Source: Candidatus Gastranaerophilales bacterium (lineage in GTDB: Bacteria; Cyanobacteriota; Vampirovibrionia; Gastranaerophilales; Gastranaerophilaceae). Taken from it: 64,000 bases of DNA. The stretch is taken from positions 1 to 64,000 of the forward strand of contig CALVHA010000011.1 in the NCBI GenBank assembly GCA_944327255.1. Direction: 5' to 3'. Both the position numbers and the translations under genes were made by a program. Of this stretch, positions 36,409 to 44,934 are shown piece after piece; position 1 is the first letter of the stretch; each line of letters opens with the position of its first letter. A model generated the notes under the pieces. The model was not told the origin of the DNA. It made no database searches and worked only from the letters and a program-made list of their open reading frames with translations.

Positions 36409-38694
36409 ATGTACAATTTCCCATTTGAGCTGGACGAATTTCAAAAAGACGCGTGTAATTATATCTCAGAAGGTAAAAGTGTTGTAGTTTGCGCTCCGAC
36501 GGGCGCGGGAAAAACAGTTATTGCGGAGCACGCAATTCATCTTGCCCTTGAAAATGAAACACGAATTTTTTATACTACTCCTTTAAAGGCCTTGTCAAAT
36601 CAGAAATATTATGATTTTTCTCAAAAATATGGTGCTGATAAAGTCGGACTTTTGACGGGTGATACCTCAATAAACAGGGGAGCACAAATAGTTGTAATGA
36701 CAACAGAAGTTTTTAGAAATATGCTTTACGGTACTAATTTTGGTGCTGTTGCAGATAACTTAAAAGATGTAAAATATGTTGTGCTTGATGAGGTTCATTA
36801 TATGAATGACGAACAGCGCGGAACAGTATGGGAAGAGAGTATTATATATTGCCCGACAAATGTTCAGATTATTGCACTTTCAGCAACGGTAGCGAATGCC
36901 GATGAGCTAACCGCATGGATCAATACGGTTCATTCAGATACAAAACTTGTTAACACTGATTTCAGGCCGGTTCCCTTGAAGTTTTATTACTTTGACAGTT
37001 CTCAACCTGATAAGATTTTACCTTTATTTACTCCGACAGGTCAGCTTAACAAAAAAATTAAGCCTGAAAAGCGTGTTTGGGGACCTAAACGTAAAAAACA
37101 ACGTTCTCATGTAAAAGATATTGTAAGAAATTTGGCGGATCAGGATATGTTGCCTGCGATATATTTTACATTTTCTCGTAAAAAATGTGATGAGCAAATG
37201 GAACAATGTGCAAATCTTGAACTTATAACGAGTGGAGAGCAAGCGCAAATAAAGCAGTTTATTGATGAGTACATTGCGGAAAATCCTCATCTTTATAATA
37301 ATAAACATATTGATTATCTGCTTCAAGGTGTGGCTTCCCACCACGCCGGATTATTGCCTGGCTGGAAAAATCTTGTTGAAAAACTCTTTCAAAGAGGACT
37401 TATAAAAGTTGTTTTTGCGACTGAAACACTGGCAGCCGGAATAAATATGCCGGCCCGTTCCACGGTTATTAGTTCAACGAGTAAGAGAACAGACTCAGGG
37501 CATAGAATGCTCACAGCAAGTGAATTTTTACAGATGTCTGGACGAGCTGGGAGAAGAGGGATGGATGAAGTCGGTTATGTAACTATCGTTGGAACAATGT
37601 TTCAAACTCCCGAGGAAGTTGCTGAACTTGTCTTAAGCGATGCCAATCCACTTGAAAGCAGATTTTCGCCAAGTTATTCTATGGTTTTAAATTTATTGCA
37701 GCGATTTTCCCTTGAAGAAGCAAAAGAACTTATATTAAAAAGTTTTGGCTACTTTTCATCAGGTTCACGTTTAAAACCGCTACTAGCCATGCAAGGAGCA
37801 TATAATGCAGAAATTAAAGAGCGAGAATTTGTGTGTCCGTTTAAACACAGTGATGAAGATTTGCATGAGTATGATAAGTTAAGGCACATCTACGTCCAAA
37901 ATCGTCAGACTTATAAGAAAATATGCAAACAAGAACGCTCTAAAAATCGCCCGCTATCACCAGAAGCAATACAATTTGGGAAAAAAACAAAGGATATGCT
38001 TGCACAGATGCATCAATTTCAATGCGATAAGTGCAAATTATACAAAAAACATTCAAAAAACATTGAAGTTGTTGAACGTATACGAGTACGGCAAAATAAA
38101 CTTGAAAAAGAAATTGATCGTCAAAGAGATATTTTTTGGAACAAGTTTCTGGCCCATCGAGCCGTTCTAAAAGAGTTTGGATATATAATTGATGATTATC
38201 CGACGGAAAAGGGCATAATGACATCCCAAATACGCTCAGAAAACGAATTATTTATTGCTGAAATAATTAATTCCCAAGTTTTGGAAAACTTAACCCCATC
38301 ACAGCTTGCTGCTGTAATTTGTGCAATTACTACTGAAGATTTAAGAATTGACATTCCATATATACCGTTTTCAGAGCCGGTTAGAAAATCTTTGAATCTT
38401 ATAAGAAATATCAGGAGAAAAGTTGAAAAGGTGCAAAATGTTTACTTAGTTGAAGCGCCTTGCTATATAAACCCATATTTTAGCTCTCTAATAGAACTCT
38501 GGGTTGAAGGTTCTGAGTGGGAAAGTATTACTGAGCAGATTGATATGGGAGAAGGCGATATTGTCAGGGCATTTAAGCGTGTTGTAGATATTTTAAGGCA
38601 GTTTACAACAATTTCTAATGTTCCTGAAGCACTTATTTATACAGCGCGTGAAGCGATAGACAAAATTCAGAGAGAGCCTGTTAATATTGACTAA
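36409..38694 (+). CDS. Ski2/Mtr4-like DExH-box RNA helicase
   Basis: A superfamily 2 helicase of 761 residues that probably unwinds RNA in turnover or processing. Walker A APTGAGKT (about 29-36), DEVH box (VVLDEVHYMND), SAT motif (ALSATVAN), motif V (FATETLAAGINMPAR) and motif VI (QMSGRAGRRG) are all intact. The C-terminal part has the DSHCT-like helical domain typical of Ski2/Mtr4 relatives, which are also found in cyanobacteria. AAGGAG is 2 bases from ATG 36406 and 5 from ATG 36409; the second is preferred. The glycosyltransferase gene follows after 9 bases. Confidence 0.9.
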   Translation: MYNFPFELDEFQKDACNYISEGKSVVVCAPTGAGKTVIAEHAIHLALENETRIFYTTPLKALSNQKYYDFSQKYGADKVGLLTGDTSINRGAQIVVMTTEVFRNMLYGTNFGAVADNLKDVKYVVLDEVHYMNDEQRGTVWEESIIYCPTNVQIIALSATVANADELTAWINTVHSDTKLVNTDFRPVPLKFYYFDSSQPDKILPLFTPTGQLNKKIKPEKRVWGPKRKKQRSHVKDIVRNLADQDMLPAIYFTFSRKKCDEQMEQCANLELITSGEQAQIKQFIDEYIAENPHLYNNKHIDYLLQGVASHHAGLLPGWKNLVEKLFQRGLIKVVFATETLAAGINMPARSTVISSTSKRTDSGHRMLTASEFLQMSGRAGRRGMDEVGYVTIVGTMFQTPEEVAELVLSDANPLESRFSPSYSMVLNLLQRFSLEEAKELILKSFGYFSSGSRLKPLLAMQGAYNAEIKEREFVCPFKHSDEDLHEYDKLRHIYVQNRQTYKKICKQERSKNRPLSPEAIQFGKKTKDMLAQMHQFQCDKCKLYKKHSKNIEVVERIRVRQNKLEKEIDRQRDIFWNKFLAHRAVLKEFGYIIDDYPTEKGIMTSQIRSENELFIAEIINSQVLENLTPSQLAAVICAITTEDLRIDIPYIPFSEPVRKSLNLIRNIRRKVEKVQNVYLVEAPCYINPYFSSLIELWVEGSEWESITEQIDMGEGDIVRAFKRVVDILRQFTTISNVPEALIYTAREAIDKIQREPVNID

Positions 38695-38703
38695 GGAGAA
38701 AAT

Positions 38704-39675
38704 ATGAGAAAACCACTTAACAATACAGGGGTTTGTTTATATTATTTATTAAGGTCTTTTAGAAAGAGTGGTAAATACAGAATTAAGCTAAAAAACTACT
38801 TAAGACATCTGTTAAATAAGCGTACAAAACTTGTTATGACTTTGCTTATAAAAGATGAAGAAAAAATTATTGAAAAAAATATTCGTTTTCACTATGCAAT
38901 GGGAGTAGATCAATTTATAATAACTGTGCATAACTCTACCGACAAAACGCTGGAAATACTCAAAAAACTGAAAAAAGAAGGGATTCCAATTGACATAACA
39001 GTAGTCAATAATGAAATGTTTCTAAAAGTTAAGCGTGTACACAGAATGATCCTGATTGCAAAACAAAAATATAAAGCAAATTGGATTATAAATGCAGATG
39101 CGGATGAATTTTATTTTTCCAAAGATTATAATCTGAAGAAAAGTATTCTAAAATATTATGCTGGCAATGTAATCACTCTTAATTCGACTTTTTCTTTCCC
39201 TGACGGAAGTGATGAGAGGCTATTATCACCATATTTTATTATAAATTATATTCCTGAGTTCTGGTATGAGCTACACCCTCATCTCCCAAAAGAAGGAAGA
39301 TTTGTTGATAAATGCTCCTGCAAGAAAATTATTCATAAATCATTTGGCTATAAACAAATTCATGCAGGCAATCATGATGTTGATATGATTTGTAAGAAGG
39401 TTTCCGCAAATCCTGACATAATACTCTATCACTTTTGTGACGGATCCTATGAAGACTTTGAGGCAAAGGTAAAACGTTTTTCCCTTTCTCTAGACGATAA
39501 AGACATTGGAAAACATATTAGAAAATACGTAAAGCTTTATAAAGAAGGAAAACTTAAGGAGTATTATGATTCTTTATACTCATCTGACGTTTTGTCTGTG
39601 TTGATGGATGCAGGGATTGTTACCAAGGATTACTCACTTATTAATTATATGAAATATAAAGAAATATTAAGATAA
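38704..39675 (+). CDS. Family 2-like glycosyltransferase
   Basis: A 323-residue protein of the Glyco_tranf_2_4-like group. The N-terminal GT-A part begins KLVMTLLIKDEEKIIEKNIR and shows the metal-binding DxD motif in WIINADADEFYF. Later positions HAGNHDVDM and LYHFCDGSYEDF fit the conserved C-terminal half of the group. It has no signal peptide, so it is cytoplasmic or membrane-associated. It probably adds a sugar to a surface glycan or lipid; donor and acceptor are unknown. AAGGAG precedes the ATG, and the gene probably shares a transcript with the helicase. Confidence 0.8.
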   Translation: MRKPLNNTGVCLYYLLRSFRKSGKYRIKLKNYLRHLLNKRTKLVMTLLIKDEEKIIEKNIRFHYAMGVDQFIITVHNSTDKTLEILKKLKKEGIPIDITVVNNEMFLKVKRVHRMILIAKQKYKANWIINADADEFYFSKDYNLKKSILKYYAGNVITLNSTFSFPDGSDERLLSPYFIINYIPEFWYELHPHLPKEGRFVDKCSCKKIIHKSFGYKQIHAGNHDVDMICKKVSANPDIILYHFCDGSYEDFEAKVKRFSLSLDDKDIGKHIRKYVKLYKEGKLKEYYDSLYSSDVLSVLMDAGIVTKDYSLINYMKYKEILR

Positions 39676-39726
39676 AGTGTTGAAAATACTATATTTAGTT
39701 TTGTAAAAAGCTTGCTATTAGAGAAC

Positions 39727-39755
39727 TTGAACTATTTGTAAATTTATGTTACAAT
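39727..39755 (+). promoter_or_regulatory. Promoter with a ~105-base leader
   Basis: -35 TTGAAC (39727-39732), 17-base spacer, -10 TACAAT (39750-39755) preceded by TGT. The transcript would start near 39762. The leader (39762-39866) includes the small palindrome AGGAAGTTCCT and a pyrimidine-rich CCCCACCCCAC stretch. I do not recognise a known riboswitch in it. Confidence 0.6.
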
Positions 39756-39866
39756 AATAGTAGGAAGTTCCTGAATGGTTATTTTAGGTTTCCGATGAGT
39801 GTTATTCCCCACCCCACTCTAAAATAAAAAAGGTATCCGGTTACTTTAACAAAATGAGGTGACGCT

Positions 39867-41144
39867 ATGGATACTCTATTTGTCATGCAAAACGGGAATA
39901 CTGAAAAATTAACTGCCATAGGTCTAAATATTGCAGTAGCGGGAAGCATTATTCTTTTTCAATACTTATTTTTTAATCCGCCGATTTTTGCGGATGACAC
40001 TCTGGCTCAGTTGCCAGCTTCAAATATAAATATCGACACTGGTTATATTTTTGAAAAGATGAAAAAAGAAATTTCTCCTGAAGAGCGCTCAAAAAAATTT
40101 GATGAAGAAATCAGAAAAAAATATCCTAATTCATTAATCAAAACAGTCTCAAACGGGGTAAAACATGTAAAAATGACAAGATATTATGACGGACGTCCTG
40201 TTCGAATAAATGTAGTAGAGATTGACAGGAAGCTGGCCTCAGACTTTGAAATAAAACCTACCCTTTCTTCCGCAGAAGATAGTTTGCATAGCAAAAAAAC
40301 AATTACAACAATAGCAAAAAATACAAATTCTATTGTAGCAATTAATGGAACATATTTTAAGCCACAAACGGGGGTGCCTCTTGGTACTCTAATGATAGAC
40401 GGGGATATATACACAGGTCCTATGTATGATAGAGCTGCAATAGGAATATTTGATGACGGTTTTGGTGTCGCCAGGGTTCAAATGGCTGCAACCATGAAAG
40501 CAGGGGATAAGGAAATAAAAATAGACAATATTAATCAGCCACGAACCCTCTCGACACATGTTATCGCATATACAAAAGCTTGGGGACAAAAAGCTCCTGC
40601 GTCCCCGCGATATGGAATGCAGGTTGCAATAGAAGATAATAAAGTTATTGCAAGTTCATCCTCACCGCTTGAGATTCCACAGAACGGATATGTTATTGTC
40701 GGCCCTAAAAAGCAGTTAGAACAATTTGTTTCAGAAAAGAAGGTCAAAATAAATATTTCGCTTAGCCCTAACTGGAAAAATGTACGCCATATAATAAGCG
40801 GGGGGCCATATCTTGTAAAAGATTCTAAGGTATTTGTTGATATGACAGCGCAAAAACTCGGCGCAATAGGCGGAAAAAATCCAAGAACAGCAATTGGATA
40901 TACTGCCGATAATAACTTAATAATGGTTGCAGTTGACGGCAGAGAAGGAAGCTCTGTCGGAATGACTTTGATGCAGCTTGCCAATTTTATGAAAGCAGCA
41001 GGCTGTACAAATGCGATAAATTTGGACGGTGGAGGTTCAACCGTAATGTATGTAGATGGGCAGGTAGTTAATAAACCTGCGTTTAAAGGCGGAATTGCAA
41101 TCTCCAACGCCCTTGTGGTTTCAAAAAAGGATGAAGTCAACTAA
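39867..41144 (+). CDS. Phosphodiester glycosidase (NAGPA-like) domain protein, membrane-anchored or exported
   Basis: A 425-residue protein with an N-terminal hydrophobic segment (about 18-36, IGLNIAVAGSIILFQYLFF) ending near an FADD cleavage-like site. The C-terminal half is a NAGPA/DUF2233 domain: SIVAINGTYF, GPMYDRAAIGIF, NPRTAIGYT, then NAINLDGGGSTVMYVDGQVV. This family removes or rearranges N-acetylglucosamine-1-phosphodiesters and is common in exported wall-linked proteins. It is therefore expected in the periplasm, acting on glycan or cell-wall material. GAGGTGA precedes the ATG. Confidence 0.85.
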   Translation: MDTLFVMQNGNTEKLTAIGLNIAVAGSIILFQYLFFNPPIFADDTLAQLPASNINIDTGYIFEKMKKEISPEERSKKFDEEIRKKYPNSLIKTVSNGVKHVKMTRYYDGRPVRINVVEIDRKLASDFEIKPTLSSAEDSLHSKKTITTIAKNTNSIVAINGTYFKPQTGVPLGTLMIDGDIYTGPMYDRAAIGIFDDGFGVARVQMAATMKAGDKEIKIDNINQPRTLSTHVIAYTKAWGQKAPASPRYGMQVAIEDNKVIASSSSPLEIPQNGYVIVGPKKQLEQFVSEKKVKINISLSPNWKNVRHIISGGPYLVKDSKVFVDMTAQKLGAIGGKNPRTAIGYTADNNLIMVAVDGREGSSVGMTLMQLANFMKAAGCTNAINLDGGGSTVMYVDGQVVNKPAFKGGIAISNALVVSKKDEVN

Positions 41145-41255
41145 ATATATGATAAAATTTATCCAAAACTATATAATTAGTTGATGTTTTATTTAACTGA
41201 TTTTACCATAATAATAATGTGCCTCAGGGCGTGTATTTATGTTATAGGTGATTAG

Positions 41256-41429
41256 ATGAACTTGCATGAACAATGTCTTCTACGTTATTTAAAAAATCCC
41301 GATGAATTATCATATTCAACCGAAATATTAAAATTTAACAATTTTATATTAGAGAAACGCTTTTTAGTAAAAAATTTTGTTGCCAAATCTTCAAGAATTC
41401 ATTATACTGATAATGTAGATTTGGGTTAG
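41256..41429 (+). CDS. Small basic protein just upstream of the GGDEF gene
   Basis: A 57-residue frame (MNLHEQCLLRYLKNPDEL ... HYTDNVDLG) with AGGTG 5 bases before its ATG. It ends 4 bases before the ATG of the CHASE2-GGDEF gene, whose own ribosome-binding site overlaps this stop. The spacing argues for a real, co-translated gene. No domain or membrane segment is seen. It may be a small regulator or partner of the cyclase; that is inference. Confidence 0.55.
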   Translation: MNLHEQCLLRYLKNPDELSYSTEILKFNNFILEKRFLVKNFVAKSSRIHYTDNVDLG

Positions 41430-41433
41430 GTGT

Positions 41434-43224
41434 ATGCTTAAAAAGATTTTATATTCAATATGGCTTTTGTTATTTATACTTACAGTTGTTGTCAGTGTAA
41501 AGAATACAAATTTTAATACATTCATATCAATGATTGAAAATCGTACGTTTGATTTGCGCCAGAATCTCATGATTAAAGAAAACAGCAAATCAGTGAGCAG
41601 TGATATTGTTATTATTGCTATTGACGATGCAACTTATGAGTATATTCTTGAAAAATATGGGGAATGGCCACTACCTCGTAGTGTTTATGCCAAAATAGCT
41701 GAGTACATTGAAAAGCAACAACCACAGAGTATTGCCTTTGATTTAATGTTTGTTAACTCCATGCGGAGTGATCCTAAATCTGATCAAATGCTAGTTGATA
41801 TGATGAAAAAATATGACAATATTTTTGTATCAATGAATTTGGATAATCAGGATGCAGACTTACGGACTCCTCCAGTACTTCCAGATGGAATGAGTGTTGC
41901 GCTAAAAAATAATTCTGGTAGAGTAAGTTTTGCCTCTCAGACATATACAAATTGTAGAAAAATTCTTGATGGAATACTAAAAAATTCATCTAACATAGGC
42001 ATGATTAACGTAACCCGTGCAGAGGATGGTATTCTCAGAAAAATGCCGGTGCTTGTTAGGTATCAGGATAAATACTATCCTCAGTTAGGGCTTAAAGTTG
42101 GTATGGATTATATTAAATCTCACTCAGATGTACAATATGATTTTACAAAGCTTCAGATTGATCCAAACTCAAATTTACTAGTAGGCAATAGAAAAATATA
42201 TCTTGATAAGGATGGCAGTGCCATTTTAAATTGGTATGGTCCACATGAAACTTATCCTTATATTCCTTTATATAAAGTTATACAGCTTATTAGCGGAAAA
42301 AAAACTGATCTGGATATAAATTTTAACAATAAAATAGTTTATTTTGGCACAACTGCTTCAAGCTTATTTGATATAAAAACAGTTCCATCTTCAAGAATTT
42401 ATCCTGGAGTTGAGGTTCAGGCAACATACGTAAATAACATTATTGACAACAATTTTATCAGGAAATGCGACCGCTCTTTTACGGTATTAATGGGTGTTCT
42501 GCTGGCTCTTATGACAATTTTAATTGTTATGAATGAGTCATCTGCTTTCGTTGGTTCGCTGGCAGCATTTTCAGTATATATTCTTTATGTATTTGCAACT
42601 TATTATGCAATGAAATATTTTAATTTATGGATTGACGTCGTCTATCCGCTTGGACTTGCAATTGTTACATTTATTACAGCTTATATCGTAAAATATCTTA
42701 TCAAATCTAGAGATTTTGAGCAGCAATACGTACTTGCAACTACAGACGGATTAACAGATTTATACAATCACAGATATTTTCAAGAGCAGATGAGAATGAT
42801 GGTTGAAGCCTCAAAGCGCTATGAATCTCCTTTTTCTCTGATAATTCTTGATATTGACTTCTTTAAAAAGTTTAATGATACATTTGGGCATCAGGCTGGC
42901 GATGCTGTATTAAGGCAGGTTGCGCAGACACTGAAAAAGAATATAAGAGCCACTGATATAGCTTGTCGTTATGGTGGAGAAGAAATGAGTATAATACTTC
43001 CGAAAACAGAGTATGATTTAGCGGTGTTTACCGCACAAAAAATTTGTGAGAGAGTTTCCTCCAAACATTTTCATCTTCCAAATGGAAAAGAGACCTCTGT
43101 AACGATCAGTCTTGGTGTTGCTGCATACCCACAGGATGGTCTATCTGCAGAAGAAATAATTGAAATGGCGGATAAGCGTTTATATAACGCGAAACACAAT
43201 GGAAGGAACCGTGTTGGTAGTTAG
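41434..43224 (+). CDS. CHASE2-domain diguanylate cyclase
   Basis: A 596-residue inner-membrane signalling protein. An N-terminal membrane segment (about 5-21), a periplasmic CHASE2 sensor (about 30-345, with IVIIAIDDATYE and WPLPRSVYA), three membrane segments (about 350-430) and a cytoplasmic GGDEF domain (about 435-596) follow in order. The active site reads GGEEM (514-518), a functional GGEEF-like variant. An inhibitory I-site RATD lies at 505-508, so c-di-GMP synthesis with product feedback is likely. The ligand of the sensor is unknown. No EAL or PilZ protein is in the window. Confidence 0.93.
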   Translation: MLKKILYSIWLLLFILTVVVSVKNTNFNTFISMIENRTFDLRQNLMIKENSKSVSSDIVIIAIDDATYEYILEKYGEWPLPRSVYAKIAEYIEKQQPQSIAFDLMFVNSMRSDPKSDQMLVDMMKKYDNIFVSMNLDNQDADLRTPPVLPDGMSVALKNNSGRVSFASQTYTNCRKILDGILKNSSNIGMINVTRAEDGILRKMPVLVRYQDKYYPQLGLKVGMDYIKSHSDVQYDFTKLQIDPNSNLLVGNRKIYLDKDGSAILNWYGPHETYPYIPLYKVIQLISGKKTDLDINFNNKIVYFGTTASSLFDIKTVPSSRIYPGVEVQATYVNNIIDNNFIRKCDRSFTVLMGVLLALMTILIVMNESSAFVGSLAAFSVYILYVFATYYAMKYFNLWIDVVYPLGLAIVTFITAYIVKYLIKSRDFEQQYVLATTDGLTDLYNHRYFQEQMRMMVEASKRYESPFSLIILDIDFFKKFNDTFGHQAGDAVLRQVAQTLKKNIRATDIACRYGGEEMSIILPKTEYDLAVFTAQKICERVSSKHFHLPNGKETSVTISLGVAAYPQDGLSAEEIIEMADKRLYNAKHNGRNRVGS

Positions 43225-43341
43225 CTTTTAAACATCTTATATAATTGTAAAGAAATATTACATTTATACTTATAAAAAGGCAATTTTACATTATATATAT
43301 CGTTTATATATTTAAGAGTAATAAACACGAAGGATACGTAC

Positions 43342-43860
43342 ATGGGTTTCTTAACATCATCATTTATGAAATCATATGCGATAAGGATGAAGCTCCAGGC
43401 CCAAAGGAAGCTGATGAGCATCAACCTGCAAGCAGGTCGTGTCCAGAGACAGATGAGTACATTACAAAGACAAATTAAAAACCAACAGCGCTACCAGAAT
43501 AGTTATATGCAAACTGGCTATACACAAAAAATGGGGCAATTACAAAGTGCATTGCAAAGTTCATTGTTAATGAAAGATTCTAAAGGAAATCTTACGACAG
43601 AAGGACAGTTAGCCTATCAAAGTGCACAGCAAAGCATATTCGCAATGCAAAGTAATTACCAAATGCAGAAAGAGATGATTGCTCAAAGCGCAGATCTTAT
43701 GTATGAACAATATTTAGAACCACTTAAAGATGAAGAGGAGCGCTTAGCAGTTGAAAAACAACAAGCGGAATCAGAACTGGCATTGTGGCAAGAGACTGAA
43801 AAAACTTATGCACAAGCAGTCAAGGAAGAAGTCAAATCGGTAGTTCCTGATGCAGGCTAA
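43342..43860 (+). CDS. Helical Gln-rich hypothetical protein
   Basis: A 172-residue protein beginning MGFLTSSFMKSYAIRMKLQA, almost entirely helical and Gln/Met rich, with a coiled-coil C-terminus (EERLAVEKQQAESELALWQE). The layout resembles the protein at 54835-55659: MG-start, helical N-terminal third, and a C-terminal E/L/T-rich coil. No signal peptide or membrane segment is seen. GAAGGA precedes the ATG. It stands alone between the GGDEF gene and a terminator. Possibly an exported filament-like or secretion-substrate protein, but this is speculation. Confidence 0.6.
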   Translation: MGFLTSSFMKSYAIRMKLQAQRKLMSINLQAGRVQRQMSTLQRQIKNQQRYQNSYMQTGYTQKMGQLQSALQSSLLMKDSKGNLTTEGQLAYQSAQQSIFAMQSNYQMQKEMIAQSADLMYEQYLEPLKDEEERLAVEKQQAESELALWQETEKTYAQAVKEEVKSVVPDAG

Positions 43861-43887
43861 GAATTAACTAAGTTATAATAATGACAG

Positions 43888-43911
43888 AAACCGGTTGTTA
43901 GCCGGTTTTTT
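43888..43911 (+). terminator. Rho-independent terminator
   Basis: Stem AAACCGG/CCGGTTT with a 7-base loop, followed by a T-run (to 43911). It ends the transcript of the helical protein gene just before the thrB promoter. Confidence 0.85.
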
Positions 43912-43920
43912 GTTTTAATC

Positions 43921-43948
43921 TTCACAATAAATATCTTTGTGTTATAAT
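43921..43948 (+). promoter_or_regulatory. Promoter of thrB
   Basis: -35 TTCACA (43921-43926), 16-base spacer, -10 TATAAT (43943-43948) preceded by TGT. Transcription should begin near 43955. It probably also drives the MnmC-like and FAD genes downstream. Confidence 0.75.
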
Positions 43949-43980
43949 AGTATACAGAAAGAAAGAGGTTGATAGTAAAG

Positions 43981-44928
43981 ATGAAAGTCAGCGTAAAAGT
44001 GCCGGCTACAACAGCAAATTTGGGACCGGGTTTTGATTGTATGGGACTTGCCTTGCCGTTATATAATACAGTTACCATTGAAGAAACTGTATTGCCGGGA
44101 ACAGGTGTTGAAATTAATGTTCTTGTAAATGAAAATGTTACAGATGAATTTTCGCTGGAACATATTCCACTTGATGAAAACAGTATTATATATAAGGCCG
44201 TAGAACTACTTTATAATTCAATTGGGCAAACTCCAAGCGAACTAAAAATAACAATTCACTCGGAAATTCCTATTGCTCGTGGACTTGGAAGTAGCGCTTC
44301 TGTAATTGTCGGAGGCCTGATTGCCGCGAATGAATTATTAGGCAGACCAGCCGATGAAGCTGCTTTACTGTCAATTGCTACAGAAGTTGAAGGACATCCT
44401 GATAACGTTACACCTGCTATTGTGGGTGGGGTAACACTTGCCTCTGGTGAGGAAGATGGAAGTATTGTCTATAGGAAACTTCCTTGGCCTGAAGAATGGG
44501 TATTGACACTTTGCGTTCCTGAATACGAATTGCCTACAGAAATTGCCCGTTCAGTTTTGCCTAAGGATGTTCCTCTTGAAGATGCTATATTTAATGCTCA
44601 GCGTATGGGGATGTTAGTTCAAGCACTCTATACAAAAGATGCAGAATTAATGAAGCTTGCCCTGAAAGATAGATTGCATCAGCCTTATAGGATGAAACTT
44701 GTACCAGGCTTAGAGAAAATAATGGAAAATCTTAAGCATGAGGAAAATGTACTTGGCTGTGTTCTGAGTGGTGCTGGGCCTTCTATTCTTATAGTTTCTC
44801 AAAAAAATAATTTGGACAGAATGAAATCTATAGTTAAGGAAACATGGGATGAGCTTAATATTAAAGCTCAATTACATACATTCCCTGTAGAAAATCAAGG
44901 TGCAAGAGTGGTTTCGCACTCTGAATAG
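43981..44928 (+). CDS. thrB: Homoserine kinase
   Basis: Phosphorylates L-homoserine in threonine synthesis. GHMP-kinase motifs are clear: VKVPATTANLGPGFDCMG at the N-terminus, the phosphate loop PIARGLGSSASVIVGG (about 98-113), VEGHPDNVTPAIVGG, and the C-terminal VLGCVLSGAGPSIL. At 315 residues it is of usual length. The ATG at 43981 is preferred: the N-terminus fits the family. AGAGG is 12 bases upstream, a long spacer; a TTG at 43969 directly abuts it. No other threonine gene is in the window. Confidence 0.96.
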   Translation: MKVSVKVPATTANLGPGFDCMGLALPLYNTVTIEETVLPGTGVEINVLVNENVTDEFSLEHIPLDENSIIYKAVELLYNSIGQTPSELKITIHSEIPIARGLGSSASVIVGGLIAANELLGRPADEAALLSIATEVEGHPDNVTPAIVGGVTLASGEEDGSIVYRKLPWPEEWVLTLCVPEYELPTEIARSVLPKDVPLEDAIFNAQRMGMLVQALYTKDAELMKLALKDRLHQPYRMKLVPGLEKIMENLKHEENVLGCVLSGAGPSILIVSQKNNLDRMKSIVKETWDELNIKAQLHTFPVENQGARVVSHSE

Positions 44929-44934
44929 CGCATT

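Noticed and set aside
39762..39866. c-di-GMP (GEMM) riboswitch ahead of the glycosidase gene, suggested by GGTGACGC near the start codon and the nearby cyclase.
   Set aside because: Only that octamer matches; the rest of the GEMM consensus and its paired stems are absent, and the octamer doubles as the ribosome-binding site.
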